A stretch of DNA of 64,000 bases, from the NCBI GenBank assembly GCA_012845835.1, contig JABAKD010000001.1:5796476-5860475 (forward strand). The letters are read 5' to 3'. The stretch's first letter is position 1, and each line of letters starts with the position of its first letter. Source of the DNA: Undaria pinnatifida. Its lineage: Eukaryota; Sar; Phaeophyceae; Laminariales; Alariaceae. A model generated the notes under the pieces. It was given only the letters and a program-made list of their open reading frames with translations. It did not search any database and was not told the DNA's origin. Positions 42,831-53,019 of this stretch are shown piece after piece. Made by a program: the position numbers and the translations under genes.

Positions 42831-43953
42831 AACTGCATTCACGTTTTTGGGATTATGCACTTAGGATTATTGTGGAATGCTATTTGCAGTCGATACAGAG
42901 TTAACCCTTGCACCACGGCAAAATTGGCCCCACGTTGATTCCTATAAAACTGTCCCCAGTAACGTGGGTGCGGCTATAAAGGGGTCACGTCAACCAAACC
43001 ACGGTCCCGCAAGACTACTGGAGCCAAAGGTCCCCCGCTCAAACTATCCATAAGGGCCGATAGCGTCGAGGAGACCCTGTCTGCTAGTCAGGCCCCAATA
43101 GCTGCCTACGAGTTTCCGGGTCCAAACTCCTCCCCTTTTGCTTTCTTCGGACCCAAGTCGCGTGAAGGCATAGCGGTAAATGTCCGCCTTAATGTACCTA
43201 AATGGGCGAAATGGGCGCGAAGAGGGAGGCGACGTTAGTGGTTTTGTGTTGTTGTCCTTGCACATGTTCGCCTTACTGTACCCTTCTCGGGCGGAAAACA
43301 GCGGGAGATGACGTTAAGATCATTTCTAACGCATGAAAAAAAGAACGCGACACGTGACAAAAAACGACGATTCGTCACAGTTGCAACTAGGCGTTATGTC
43401 ATGCTTTGAAAAACACAAATCACTTTCTTTTATGGCAGGAGTCGTGAAATATCCAACGTATTTTGTCAACACTCTTCGACGTCACGATTCGCGACAAAAA
43501 TCTCAAGGGAGCGCGCACAGTCTCTGCAAGAAGCACCCGTTCGCCCCTCAGGTTTCGTCTTCTCCACGCGGCGATCAGGGGTACTACAACCCCTCACGCC
43601 TCGCGCCATACCCATGCTGCCAAAAAGTAGGATTGACTCATGCTGCGGTAGGGGTGGCACCTTAACTTTCTGAGGCTCGTCACTTGCGGAGCTCCAAACG
43701 TCACTCTACAAATGGCTTCGATAAAACAGTAAGCCACGTCTGATGCACAATCCCGGGCCACAGGAGGTATCTAACGAATAATATTGCAACATACTTACCG
43801 AATACCAACATATTGGGTAGATAGTCCTTCAGTAGAGCCGCGTCAGTGCAAATGCTTGGGCTCCAAAATGCAACCCTCCGTCTCGAAAGGGATCCGTAGC
43901 CAACGGTCAATTGGTTAAGACAAGCTGAAAATGAGTACCCCCCACCCCCCCCG

Positions 43954-44640
43954 TTGCATGGGTATGGTTCTCACTTGGGTGGTTCCGCTCCAAGAAACGG
44001 GTTTGTCTTTATCAGCTTGGACACCTGCAAGTTAAGGCGGCAAGAGAGGGGGCCGAGAGGGTGTCTTGCTGAGGTTCCACACCTGTGGGTGCATGCAATG
44101 CAGTGTTTGCTACCGTGTTTTTTTCAATCTGATCGAGGGGCTCCTCATCGGGGAGGACCTAAACAACATCAGCACCAGGCGTCCCTCAAGATACGCCCGA
44201 GAAGCGACAAATCCTCGGCTTCGTCTGGTATGGGGGGGGGGATGTACTCAATTCGTATGGCCGTAGTCGTATGATCATAGACCCTCGCATCCCTACTATG
44301 CCGGGACGGAGCACGTCGGGTTTTTCACCGACCAGGCAGACATTGCTTGCACCAAGCGCGAAGCGCCGTGAGTTGTTCGGCGAGTCGCATGAAGGGTGAA
44401 CTTCATCCTTCCAAGGACCGCTCGTAAGACGGACTTTGGCACTTTGTGCCTACTTTCTTGCTTATTGATGACGGCGCCAATGAGTTACTTTGTTTTCTGG
44501 TGTGACCAATCCAGAGACAGCAATGGGTATCACTATGTAACTGCCTCGTGGGTGCCTTAGCATATTCACACTACGTTCGATCATTCCCCTTGTGCGGAGT
44601 TAGGGTTCTCCACCTCGCACAATATGATCTAATTCGATAA
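43954..44640. other. no confident gene; dispersed GAGCACGTCGGG repeat
   Basis: 'tagaccctcgcatcc..gccgggacggagcacgtcgggttt' at 44279-44330 recurs at 59940-59990 and 60035-60085. An open plus frame (43954-44274) has no recognisable domain. Confidence 0.4.
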
Positions 44641-44902
44641 CCATCGCGTGACCGCCAAAAAAAAAAAAAAAAAACGGTACTCTGGTTGTCTAGCTCACGC
44701 AGTGATGGGCATGTTTTACAGCGTCGTTGTCAATCAACGCCAACCCCGATATACATATAACGTCGGTGCCAATCGAGGCAAACTACTATATATATATATA
44801 TATATTTTAGGGGGGTATGGGGGGCAACAACGCTCCGCATCGGAGGTTGATCGAATTCCTTCAACAGGCCTCCGGACCCTTATACTATAACAGTGACAAA
44901 AA

Positions 44903-45168
44903 ACACACGTGCTACGCTAGGGGTGGCGCGTTATGGCCATACAGTGTTTGACAGACGGCACCCCTCAACCGAACCACCGCCCAATTCCGTTAGAATGTCA
45001 CTTGAGTTTCACAATCGTTTTCATTAAATTCCTAGGTCATGTGCTTGTTCATCGGGCCATGCATTTACCTTGTCCCTAAAATAACTTCTCGGTGGAGTTC
45101 TCAAGGGAGGAGCCTAAGAAAATTAGTTGCAGTTGCTACCCCTACAATAGCACGCACATAAAATGAGT
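44903..45168. mobile_element. GTGCTACG inverted-repeat element, complete small copy
   Basis: The left end CACGTGCTACGCTAGGGGTG and the reverse of the right end (GTGCGTGCTATTGTAGGGGT, 45145-45168) are imperfect inverted repeats. The interior has 'ggagttctcaagggaggagcctaag' near the right end, as in the larger copies. No coding capacity. Confidence 0.55.
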
Positions 45169-45322
45169 TAACTCTAATTTCAAGTCATATATCTCGATAT
45201 GATATCACAATAAACTCTAACTTCAAATAGCTGGTCTCCAAGCTCGTCATACCTCAATATCGTTGTCAATGAGCTTGAGCAGCAAGCGGGGGAACCAGGC
45301 GCTGAAACGGCGAGGCCCTAAC

Positions 45323-45480
45323 GCCGCTATCCACAGGCACCAGTCAAGACGGCGGTGGTACGGAGACACCCACGGGAGACTCCTCCTAAGGGGGCCAGGC
45401 TTCGATCGGAACTGGTAGCAGAGATGTCGGCAGTACGAGCAGGTTACACGGTAAGGCTATGAGTTAGCTGGACTTTACAG
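45323..45480 (+). pseudogene. left copy of a duplicated exon-like sequence
   Basis: 'taacgccgctatccacag' then an open stretch with RHPRETPPKGARLRSELVAE, interrupted by TGA at about 45462. It matches 51826-51990. The inverted-repeat element begins at its last base. Function unknown. Confidence 0.5.
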
Positions 45481-45914
45481 CTACTGTACAAGCTGGGCCG
45501 GCCAAGATGCTCAAAACAAGCCAATATCGCTGTGCTGCGCTCATTTTTTCGAGTTCGGACCTGAAATTTTGACACGTGATTAGGACCAAGCTCACCAAAA
45601 CAGTACTTGCGAACCCAAAAAAACAAAAAAATCCGTTGACTTTCCATCAGTTTCATGATTTTGGAAAACTTTTGCCGGCCATATGTCAGCCATTTTTTTA
45701 TTGTTTTTGAGTTCGCCAAGTACTGCATACAAATTTCTATATATTTCAGGGATTCATCCATCGCTTTCGAACGAAAGTGACCCATGAAATGAAACGTTTA
45801 TGTATGTCCCTACTCCTCGTCCCAAGATGTACATGCCCAGAAAAATTGAGCCAATTCCATCCACGTTGTATTTCGACAAATTCTAGAAAAAGCAACACAA
45901 AAAAATCATTAAAA

Positions 45915-46186
45915 AAGTGGAAGATTGGGTCGCAGACGCAATCTGGATTTTGTTGGAAAGTGAGAATTGAGGTGTTCTTCCATGATTGGTTATCGTGACG
46001 TATTGTACCGAGGACACAGTCAACCTTTGAGCAGTCTTCTCCTTGCTGCTGTGGTGGGAGTATACAATACGTACAGCAGAAGGGGTACACGTAGGGCCGC
46101 CTGATCGCACGACTCAAAGACAGCGTGCAGTGGAGGAAGCAGACGGCGGCAGCTACGCAAGAATAGTGACTGGCTAGCCAGTGGTT
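45915..46186 (+). repeat. A1 terminal repeat of the retrotransposon
   Basis: Matches 50967-51225 from AAGTGGAAGATTGGG to ACTGGCTAGCCAGTGGTT, with an 11-bp insertion near 46090. The 14-bp perfect palindrome ACTGGCTAGCCAGT lies at 46169-46182. Confidence 0.85.
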
Positions 46187-46416
46187 AAAGTGGCCAGAGT
46201 GGACAAAGTGTGCTTTGGTTGGCGCATTTTTGGTGACCCCTGACTGTTCACACGCGAGGGAGCCAGCAAGTCGGGGGGTGGCGCTGGAAAGGGGGCGGCT
46301 ACCAAAGCAAAGCAGGGGGGTCGGCGGCTGCGCGGAGATCGGCGGCGGGCGCTCAGGGGGGAGGGTCGGTCGCCGGTGCGGAGGCTTCGCGCGGCGAATA
46401 GGGGTGCGGGCCTCGC

Positions 46417-47691
46417 TTGCGGGCGGGGCCGACCTCGGGGGCAGGACAGGGCGAGGCGGGAGCGAGGAACGCACAGCTCGTCATGCCGGGGTCGGTGGGA
46501 TCGAAAAAATCAGGTGTGCTCAGGGAAGGGAAGTGGGGCGTATCGCTAGTAGGTCTGTGTGTGTCCGTAGAGGAAGTTATGGGGGTCGAGCCTTCGCGGC
46601 AAATGCCAGTTCACGAAGGAAGTTCTGGCCCTCGCCTCGCGGACGTTGGGGTGAGCACAGTGCGCGGTGGCGCCGGGGTGTCTCAGAAACAGGACCGAGC
46701 GTGCCCCAGCCAGTCCGGGCACGGTAGCCGTGCTCGGTGGCAGAGCGATGATGTTTGCGGGTGGGTAGCAGCGTGGCGGTACCTTTCGAGTGTGCGTGGG
46801 GGGAACCGGATAGCTGCTACACGGGCGTTGCAGAAAGTAGCGAGTGAGTTACTGTTGTTTCTGCAAGATCATGATTATCGGTTCGAGTGCATGATGGAAC
46901 CAGAGCGAGTGTTTTTCGGGGCACCAAGAAAGTGGGGCGTCCCGCTAGTAGGTCCGTGTGTGTTCGTAGAGGAAGTTATGGGGGTCGAGCCTTCGCGGCA
47001 AATGCCAGTTCACGAAGGAAGTTCTGGCCCTCGCCTCGCGGACGTTGGGGTGAGCACAGCGCGCGGTGGCGCCGGGGTGTCTCAGAAACAGGACCGAGCG
47101 TGCCCCAGCCAGTCCGGGCACGGTAGCCGTGCTCGGTGGCAGAGCGATGATGTTCGCGGGTGGGTAGCAGCGTGGCGGTACCTTTCGAGTGTGCGTGGGG
47201 GGAACCGGATAGCTGTTACACGGGCGTTGCAGAAAGTAGCGAGTGAGTTACTGTTGTTTCTGCAAGATCATGATTATAGGTTCGAGTGCATGATGGAACC
47301 AGAGCGAGTGTTTTTCGGGGCACCAAGAAAGTGGGCCGTCTCGCTAGTAGGTCCGTGTGTGTTCGTAGAGGAAGTTATGGGGGTCGAGCCTTCGCGGCAA
47401 ATGCCAGTTCACGAAGGAAGTTCTGGCCCTCGCCTCGCGGACGTTGGGGTGAGCACAGCGCGCGGTGGCGCCGGGGTGTCTCAGAAACAGGACCGAGCGT
47501 GCCCCAGCCAGTTCGGGCACGGTAGCCGTGCTCGGTGGCAGAGCGATGATGTTCGCGGGTGGGTAGCAGCGTGGCGGTACCTTTCGAGTGTGCGTGGGGG
47601 GAACCGGATAGCTGCTACACGGGCGTTGCAGAAAGTAGCGAGTGAGTACTGTTGTTTCTTCAAGATCATGATTATCGGTTCGAGTGCATGA
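46417..47691 (+). CDS. retrotransposon ORF1 with in-frame 399-bp triplication
   Basis: This 424-codon frame lies upstream of the reverse transcriptase, where a Gag-like protein is expected. It consists largely of three successive 133-residue repeats (units start at 46531, 46930 and 47329). Each contains the sequence GWVAAWRYLSSVRGGNRIA and ends LQDHDYRFECMMEPERVF. Because 399 is divisible by three, the triplication keeps the frame. The third unit has a one-base deletion (GAGTTACTG to GAGTACTG at about 47646) that shifts into the reverse transcriptase frame. No zinc knuckle is seen. A Gag-like role is inferred from position. Confidence 0.65.
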   Translation: MRAGPTSGAGQGEAGARNAQLVMPGSVGSKKSGVLREGKWGVSLVGLCVSVEEVMGVEPSRQMPVHEGSSGPRLADVGVSTVRGGAGVSQKQDRACPSQSGHGSRARWQSDDVCGWVAAWRYLSSVRGGNRIAATRALQKVASELLLFLQDHDYRFECMMEPERVFFGAPRKWGVPLVGPCVFVEEVMGVEPSRQMPVHEGSSGPRLADVGVSTARGGAGVSQKQDRACPSQSGHGSRARWQSDDVRGWVAAWRYLSSVRGGNRIAVTRALQKVASELLLFLQDHDYRFECMMEPERVFFGAPRKWAVSLVGPCVFVEEVMGVEPSRQMPVHEGSSGPRLADVGVSTARGGAGVSQKQDRACPSQFGHGSRARWQSDDVRGWVAAWRYLSSVRGGNRIAATRALQKVASEYCCFFKIMIIGSSA

Positions 47692-49718
47692 TGGAACCAG
47701 AGGGAGTGTTTTCGGGGCACCGCCTGAATCCCTCACGAATCCTAGAGTGGTTGGGTCGTACGGAAGGCTTCCCTGAGGCGGAGAAACTGGCTCGCATCGC
47801 GGAGCATGGGGTCCCCGTGTGGGTAGCTAGCGGTGGGGACCTCACTTTCGCATTCCGATACGAGAATCACAGTAGCACCGACACGTACTCGAATGACATT
47901 ACTGACAAGATCCGCGATGATGTTAGGCTCGGCCGAGCGTTCGTGTTCCCTCGGGTGGCGGCTGCGCGCATTCCGGGATTACGGGTCTTGACGTTGGCAG
48001 TAACGAAATCCGGTACGAAGTTGCGCGTGGTGCACGACTTGACTTTCGCTAGCGGTACGTCGACGACAGGTGTAAACGGCGACACCGATTTTTCATCGGC
48101 TCCAACGTGTGAGCTCAAACATGTCTTGCGCGATATTATCTGGCGGATTCTATACCTGCGGCAGCGATTCGGGTGTAGGGCGCGCATTGTACTGGGAAAA
48201 ATGGATGTTAAGGATGCGTTTCGGCAAGTTCCAGTCGAGATCACGCGCGCGCCGGTGTGCGGATACGTGTTCGGGGATTTGGTTGTGGTTGATAGGCGAC
48301 TGCAATTTGGCTGACGTAACAGTCCAGGTTTTTGGTGTTTGTTCTCGTCGGCGTTGGAGCATGCTCACAATAACACCTCTCGCTGCAATGCGGTGTGCAC
48401 TGACAGTGGTCGCGAGGCCACGTGGCACGTCGTAATGATACCGCCGCGCGAATCGCAAGCGGCAGCGCTGCCGCCGGGCTACGTCGCCCCGCCTGAACGG
48501 GGCGGTGACATAAACGATCCGTTCTTCGTGCGTTACTATGTAGATGATGGCGTTTGTGTTGAGGGACAACGGTACAGCTCAGGTGACCGCTGTTTGTGTG
48601 CATCGGCGTCTCTGGCGTCCGAACACTTCCGCTTGTTCGGCGATTGTAACCCGACGGACCCTCCCCTCTTGGCGAGGAAAAAGACTTCTCACTGGGACAC
48701 CCAGTTAGAAGTCTTGGGTTGGGCAATCGACTCGGGAGCAATGACCATTGCGCTCACTAACACGAAAGTGGCTCAGCTGAGGGCTCTGCTCCTCAAGTGG
48801 CCGAGGAACCGTCGGTACGCGTTAGAATCCGAGGTACGGGAGCTGGTTGGGAAGTTATTGTACGCCAGCGAGGTGGTGCGGCCGGGCAAGTTTTTCGTGC
48901 GCCGTATGCTGAACATGCTTGGTCTGCCCCCCGTGAAGCGGTGGCAGGAGAAATTTGGGGGTGGCGGCCAGTGGTCCCGAAGACCGGGCCGTCTACCCCT
49001 CGGCCCAGAGTTTCACGCTGACATTGGGTTTTGGAAGTTGATGGTGAGCGAGGAACTTGCACTACCGTTGTCCTCGCCGCTGTATACTCGTTTCCTACAG
49101 CGCCACTCTCGTACGCTAGTGTCAGACGCGTCGGGGACGGCCGTGGGAGGCTACTGCTTGGAGACAGGGGCAGGGTGGCGGTTTGAGGTAGACCAGGACG
49201 CAAAATCTCGTTTGAGTCAACGTGTCAAGGACCACAACGATCTGTCTATCAACGTCCTTGAATTGTAGGGGATGGTAATCACGGCTTGGATGTTTGTCGT
49301 TGGCGCTGGATCACAGCCTAGGTTCGAGGGCGAAAACGTGTTGATGTTGGGCGATAACATGTCCGCGGTACATTGGATAGGAAAATGTCGGGGGGGGACT
49401 GAGCCGAGGTCTGGGGCTCTGATGCGTATGCTAGGATGCTTGGAAATGCGTAGTGGGTGGTGCTTTCGGGCGAAACATGTGAAAGGAATTGCGAATACGC
49501 CGGCCGACGGTATTTCTCGGTGGGAACGAATCGATGTTAACAGACACCTTCACGAATCTCGCCCGGACATTACATGGCAGGAACAGGACCTGGGGGAGAC
49601 GGGGAGGGCCCTATGTACAGGGATAGTGGCGTCCAGTACATCCGCGGGTCAGTTGCGGAGTCATCTGAGCGCACTTACGCGTCAGGTTTCAGGTCTTGGA
49701 CTAAATTTCGCGGGTTGA
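47652..49718 (+). pseudogene. reverse transcriptase - RNase H region with two in-frame stops
   Basis: One continuous frame except for TGA at 48312-48314 and TAG at 49266-49268. Reverse transcriptase motifs are clear: VVHDLTFA, KMDVKDAFRQVPV (catalytic Asp) and RYYVDDG (YVDD). The first stop falls in LQFG-stop-RNSPGFW, where the family usually has Trp, so TGG to TGA is likely. RNase H shows LVSDASGTAVGG, INVLEL and MLGDNMSAVHWI for its acidic residues; the second stop lies just after the Glu motif. No other damage is visible, which suggests recent inactivation or a need for readthrough. Confidence 0.8.
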
Positions 49719-50623
49719 CGAGCGCCGTTTTGTATTTTTCGGAAGACACCCCTAAGAGTGATATGGTATGGGCGCTGGTAGACTTTGCGGCTCGGTGTTG
49801 TGCGTCGAAAGGCAATAAAGTCGGTACGATTAAAAGTAAGATAGCGGCGGTGCAATATTTCCATCGCGTGAAGGTAGGCAGGGAGCTCCCGACTAAATCG
49901 CCCCTGCTGGAACGCGTTTTCAGCGGGATATCGCGGGCACATGCAGTAGCGGGTACGGAGAAGCGGGTGCGCCGCCCGGTGTCATGGGAAATGTTGTTGG
50001 ACGGGAAGACATTGATACTGTCCTGGGGCAGTGGCGGCCGAATCCTTTGGTTGTGTCTGGCATTGGGGTATTTTTTTGATGACGCGATCCGACGAATTAT
50101 TTGCGACAGACGCCGGCGTGGCGCACCAGGTGCATTGTTTGACTAGGGGGGACGTTGCGTTTTACTCAGGTGGGGAGCAGTTGCCCTTTTTGTGGTGGCG
50201 GGAGGCGCGTACGGTAGAGATTCGTTTTCGCGGTCATAAAGGGGACCAGCTTCAAGCAGGCGACGTGCTAGTACGAACACGAGACGCTGTTCGGGGCTTG
50301 GGCTCGAGCTTGCGCGAAGGGGGTGGAGCCGTGGCGCTGCTTGTGGAATTGTTGTCTATTCACCCTAACTTGCCGAGTTCGGCGCCGTTAGCGTCTTTCC
50401 GCGAATCGGGACGGGTAGCAGTGTGGAGCTGCGGGCAAGCACTCCGGGCGTTGCGAGAGGTAGTGGCAAAGTCGAGGCAAGACCCAGCGGAATTTGCACT
50501 ACACTCGCTCCGGATCGGGGGCGCGTCGCGCTTGGCGGCAGGGGGGGGTTGTCAGAACGGGTAATACAGAGAGAAGGGAGGTGGAAATCGGATGCGTATA
50601 AGGTGTATACTCGTAGTATATAG
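49574..50623 (+). pseudogene. tyrosine recombinase domain with two homopolymer frameshifts
   Basis: The N-terminal SAM-like part (SERTYASGFRSWTKF, then VWALVDFAARC) and the catalytic part are present. The HxxR box is HSLRIGGAS and the tyrosine box is EGRWKSDAYKVYTR, where the final Tyr is the expected nucleophile. The frame changes twice, at a T7 run near 50072 and a G run near 50540, so three pieces must be read. The recombinase would insert circular cDNA in place of an integrase. Overlap with the end of the RNase H frame (49574-49718) is in a different frame. Confidence 0.75.
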
Positions 50624-50742
50624 AGGATTCGGGACAAGTGTCACGAAAACTAGCTCGACAGGACAGGTGTCCCCAAAGAGAGCCGGGACAAGGGACGGAG
50701 TGGGGCCATAGATAAACAGTCATTTGGACTAGCCTCGTGGGT

Positions 50743-50969
50743 GGAGGAGTTGGATGGTATAGTACCATCTTGGGGGTCTCGGCTGTCCGAGACTGTGTTT
50801 TGGCAGTAGGACTGATCGGAGTTAAGGGGAGGGAGACAAGGGTGTATTGCCTGGCACGAGGAAATACCGCAGAAACGGGTTGCTGCGGTAGACGTGCCAG
50901 GCATGGGAAGTTTCCCTCCCAAACGTCGCAGATACTAATGATGAACCAATTCGAAAGATAAACAACAAA
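50743..50969 (+). repeat. B1 repeat of the retrotransposon, with three hairpins
   Basis: 227 bp identical to B2 (51351-51577). It contains GATGGTA-TAG-TACCATC, GTCTCGG-CTGT-CCGAGAC and a larger hairpin at 50848-50903 (TGCCTGGCACG / CGTGCCAGGCA outer arms, TACCGCAG / CTGCGGTA inner arms). B1 joins A2 directly. Confidence 0.85.
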
Positions 50970-51225
50970 GTGGAAGATTGGGTCGCAGACGCAATCTGGA
51001 TTTTGTTGGAAAGTGAGAATTGAGGTGTTCTTCCATGATTGGTTATCGTGACGTATTGTACCGAGGACACAGTCAACCTTTGAGCAGTCTTCTCCTTGCT
51101 GCTGTGGTGGGAGTATACAATACGTACAGCAGAAGGGCCGCCTGATCGCACGACTCAGAGACAGCGTGCAGTGGAGGAAGCGGACGGCGGCAGCTACGCA
51201 AGAATAGTGACTGGCTAGCCAGTGG
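50967..51225 (+). repeat. A2 repeat of the retrotransposon
   Basis: Internal partner of A1, directly after B1. It ends with the same 14-bp palindrome at 51210-51223. Long minus-strand frames crossing A and B repeats are repeat shadows. Confidence 0.85.
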
Positions 51226-51350
51226 TTTTTCTCCCGCCCACCCGCCGCTTTTCTTTCGAAGGTGGGGGAACGGAGATCAACTACGCGTGTGTGTAAATCA
51301 TAGGCCAGTTGTCTATTCTCATTTTTTTTTTTTTTCATTGGTATCTGTGG

Positions 51351-51577
51351 GGAGGAGTTGGATGGTATAGTACCATCTTGGGGGTCTCGGCTGTCCGAGA
51401 CTGTGTTTTGGCAGTAGGACTGATCGGAGTTAAGGGGAGGGAGACAAGGGTGTATTGCCTGGCACGAGGAAATACCGCAGAAACGGGTTGCTGCGGTAGA
51501 CGTGCCAGGCATGGGAAGTTTCCCTCCCAAACGTCGCAGATACTAATGATGAACCAATTCGAAAGATAAACAACAAA
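51351..51577 (+). repeat. B2 terminal repeat of the retrotransposon
   Basis: Identical to B1. A T16 run and 125 bp of unique sequence separate it from A2. The right end of the element is at ACAACAAA (51570-51577). Confidence 0.85.
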
Positions 51578-51825
51578 AGGCTCAAACTAGGAGACGTGAG
51601 TAGCAACCACTTTTTTCGGCACCAACTTGGCAGATTCTTAAGCTGGAGGGCTTAAAATGACCACCGTATCTAGCTGATTTCGAGGATATGCTCAGTTTGC
51701 AGTGGGTCACTGTCGTTCAAAAGATATGCCCGACTGACGGATCATGGGTTTCTTGGCCGGCCCAGCTTGTACAGTAGTTATTAATTGGGTGACAAGGTAG
51801 AAGCCAACTACCCGGCTTAGCAAGG

Positions 51826-51990
51826 TTCTAACGCCGCTACCTACAGGTTGCAGTCATGACGGAGGTGATACGGGGACACCCATGGGAGACGCCTCCTGAG
51901 AGGACCAGGCTTCGATCGGAACTGATGGCAGAGGTTTTGGAAGTACGAGCAGGGCAAATGGTAGAGCTGCGAGTTGGCTGGACTTCACAG
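51826..51990 (+). CDS. right copy of a duplicated exon-like sequence
   Basis: After 'gccgctacctacag' the plus frame stays open and reads RGHPWETPPERTRLRSELMA then EVLEVRAGQMVELRVGW. It is the paralogue of 45323-45480 but lacks that copy's stop. The flank continues open to TGA at about 52072. It could be a true exon of an unrecognised gene into whose duplicate the transposon nest inserted. Confidence 0.45.
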
Positions 51991-52079
51991 ATAGTCGTGC
52001 CCTGGAGCAAGCACCAGCAAAAGCGGTTACCGCGGATGCAAGTGCCTCTTCGGCTCTCTGGCAAAGGCAGATGAGGCAG

Positions 52080-53015
52080 ATGTTTGCGTATTTCTACAAA
52101 TGCATGCTACGATAGTGGAAACACGTTTTGGCCACAGCATTTCTGACTGAGGGGGATTCTCCACTAACAAACTCTACCCAGTATCGTTGGAATTTCAATA
52201 GCGCGCGGCGTATTATTCATTATGCAAGGGCTCCGCATGGGTACCGGCATTCGCCGGCACCCATGCTTCGGGTAGGGCAGGGCAGCACTTCGGATTGTTC
52301 GATTCATTATTTGATAGGCGAAAAAAATTATCACACACACATAGTCTACGCGAACAGCGTATGTAAGGCAATGCCAAGAGTTCGGTATAGACCAACAATG
52401 GACTACTTGTTACCGTTTTATAAGTGAATCCGATTCCGAGCTTCATCAGATTTCGATCGGACAAATCCGAACACACGCCGACTGACCCTTTTTAGTCTGG
52501 CGACGAAACGTGCCGAATGCGTTTCTTATGGCGTTTTTACTCAATCAAGCATCCGGGGCCAGCAAGGTGACTGACCATGTTTGCTGCGTGTTCTCTCTTT
52601 GTAGCCACTGAGAGGCGTGCACTGAGCCAGCCTCTGAAAAATAACATGCATGATATAATAGTATCATCTACACCCGAACCTCCCAGATCGACTGTCTGTG
52701 TGTTGTCTGAGCGTGGAGAGACGTGCTGACGGTGTTCCAGGCGCGAAACACGGTGGTATCGCTGCCTTCGCCATTCAACTCCTCGAATGCTATTGCAATG
52801 CTGCTGCTTGTTGCTAGTTGTAGATGCTCACTTCTTGTAGATACAGTACGCGACTACAGCGCTTACGATTTCGACAGTTAATAATTTCAGGCTCAAGTTT
52901 TTTTTAAACGAAAATAAAAACTTGTCGTTTTGTCTGATCGTATATTGGGCGGGATTCATACACAAAGTAAGCGCCACTCGGGCACGATAGGGTAGCACGT
53001 CCCGGGATCGCAATC
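52080..53015. other. no convincing gene
   Basis: A partial GTGCTACG-element end lies near 52100. The rest shows no splice-supported exon, structural RNA or recognisable repeat. Confidence 0.4.
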
Positions 53016-53019
53016 CATT

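Larger units (their letters stand above)
39860..43950. other. repeat-rich interval without a convincing gene
   Basis: Minisatellites occupy 40716-41020 and 42420-42830. The interval 41660-42250 is rich in 'cgatcaaccatgctaacgca' phrases. An open frame at 40423-40698 lacks supporting splice partners. A partial GTGCTACG-element end lies near 43630. Confidence 0.45.
45915..51577 (+). mobile_element. Ngaro/PAT-type (DIRS-like) tyrosine-recombinase retrotransposon, full length
   Basis: The order is A1 (about 45915-46186), coding region, B1 (50743-50969), A2 (about 50967-51225), a unique 125-bp spacer, and B2 (51351-51577). These are the split direct repeats known for the PAT, Ngaro and VIPER branches of DIRS-like elements. 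The coding part carries reverse transcriptase, RNase H and a tyrosine recombinase in that order; there is no DDE integrase and no LTR. B1 and B2 are identical as read. A1 differs from A2 by an 11-bp insertion and a few substitutions. As expected for recombinase insertion, no target duplication is visible. Coding frames are damaged, so this copy looks non-autonomous. Confidence 0.85.
45481..51778. mobile_element. inverted-repeat element that hosts the Ngaro-type retrotransposon
   Basis: A 26-bp sequence starting CTACTGTACAAGCTGGGC at 45481-45506 is the exact reverse complement of 51753-51778. Outside the retrotransposon only about 635 bp belong to this element (45481-45914 and 51578-51778), so it was a short non-autonomous DNA element before being split. 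The superfamily and target duplication are not clear. Confidence 0.6.

Noticed and set aside
45746-46474. Minus-strand proteins of 242 and 343 residues (also 50499-51530)
   Set aside because: Both are reverse translations of the A and B repeats and the recombinase region; they share a segment only because the A repeat is duplicated.
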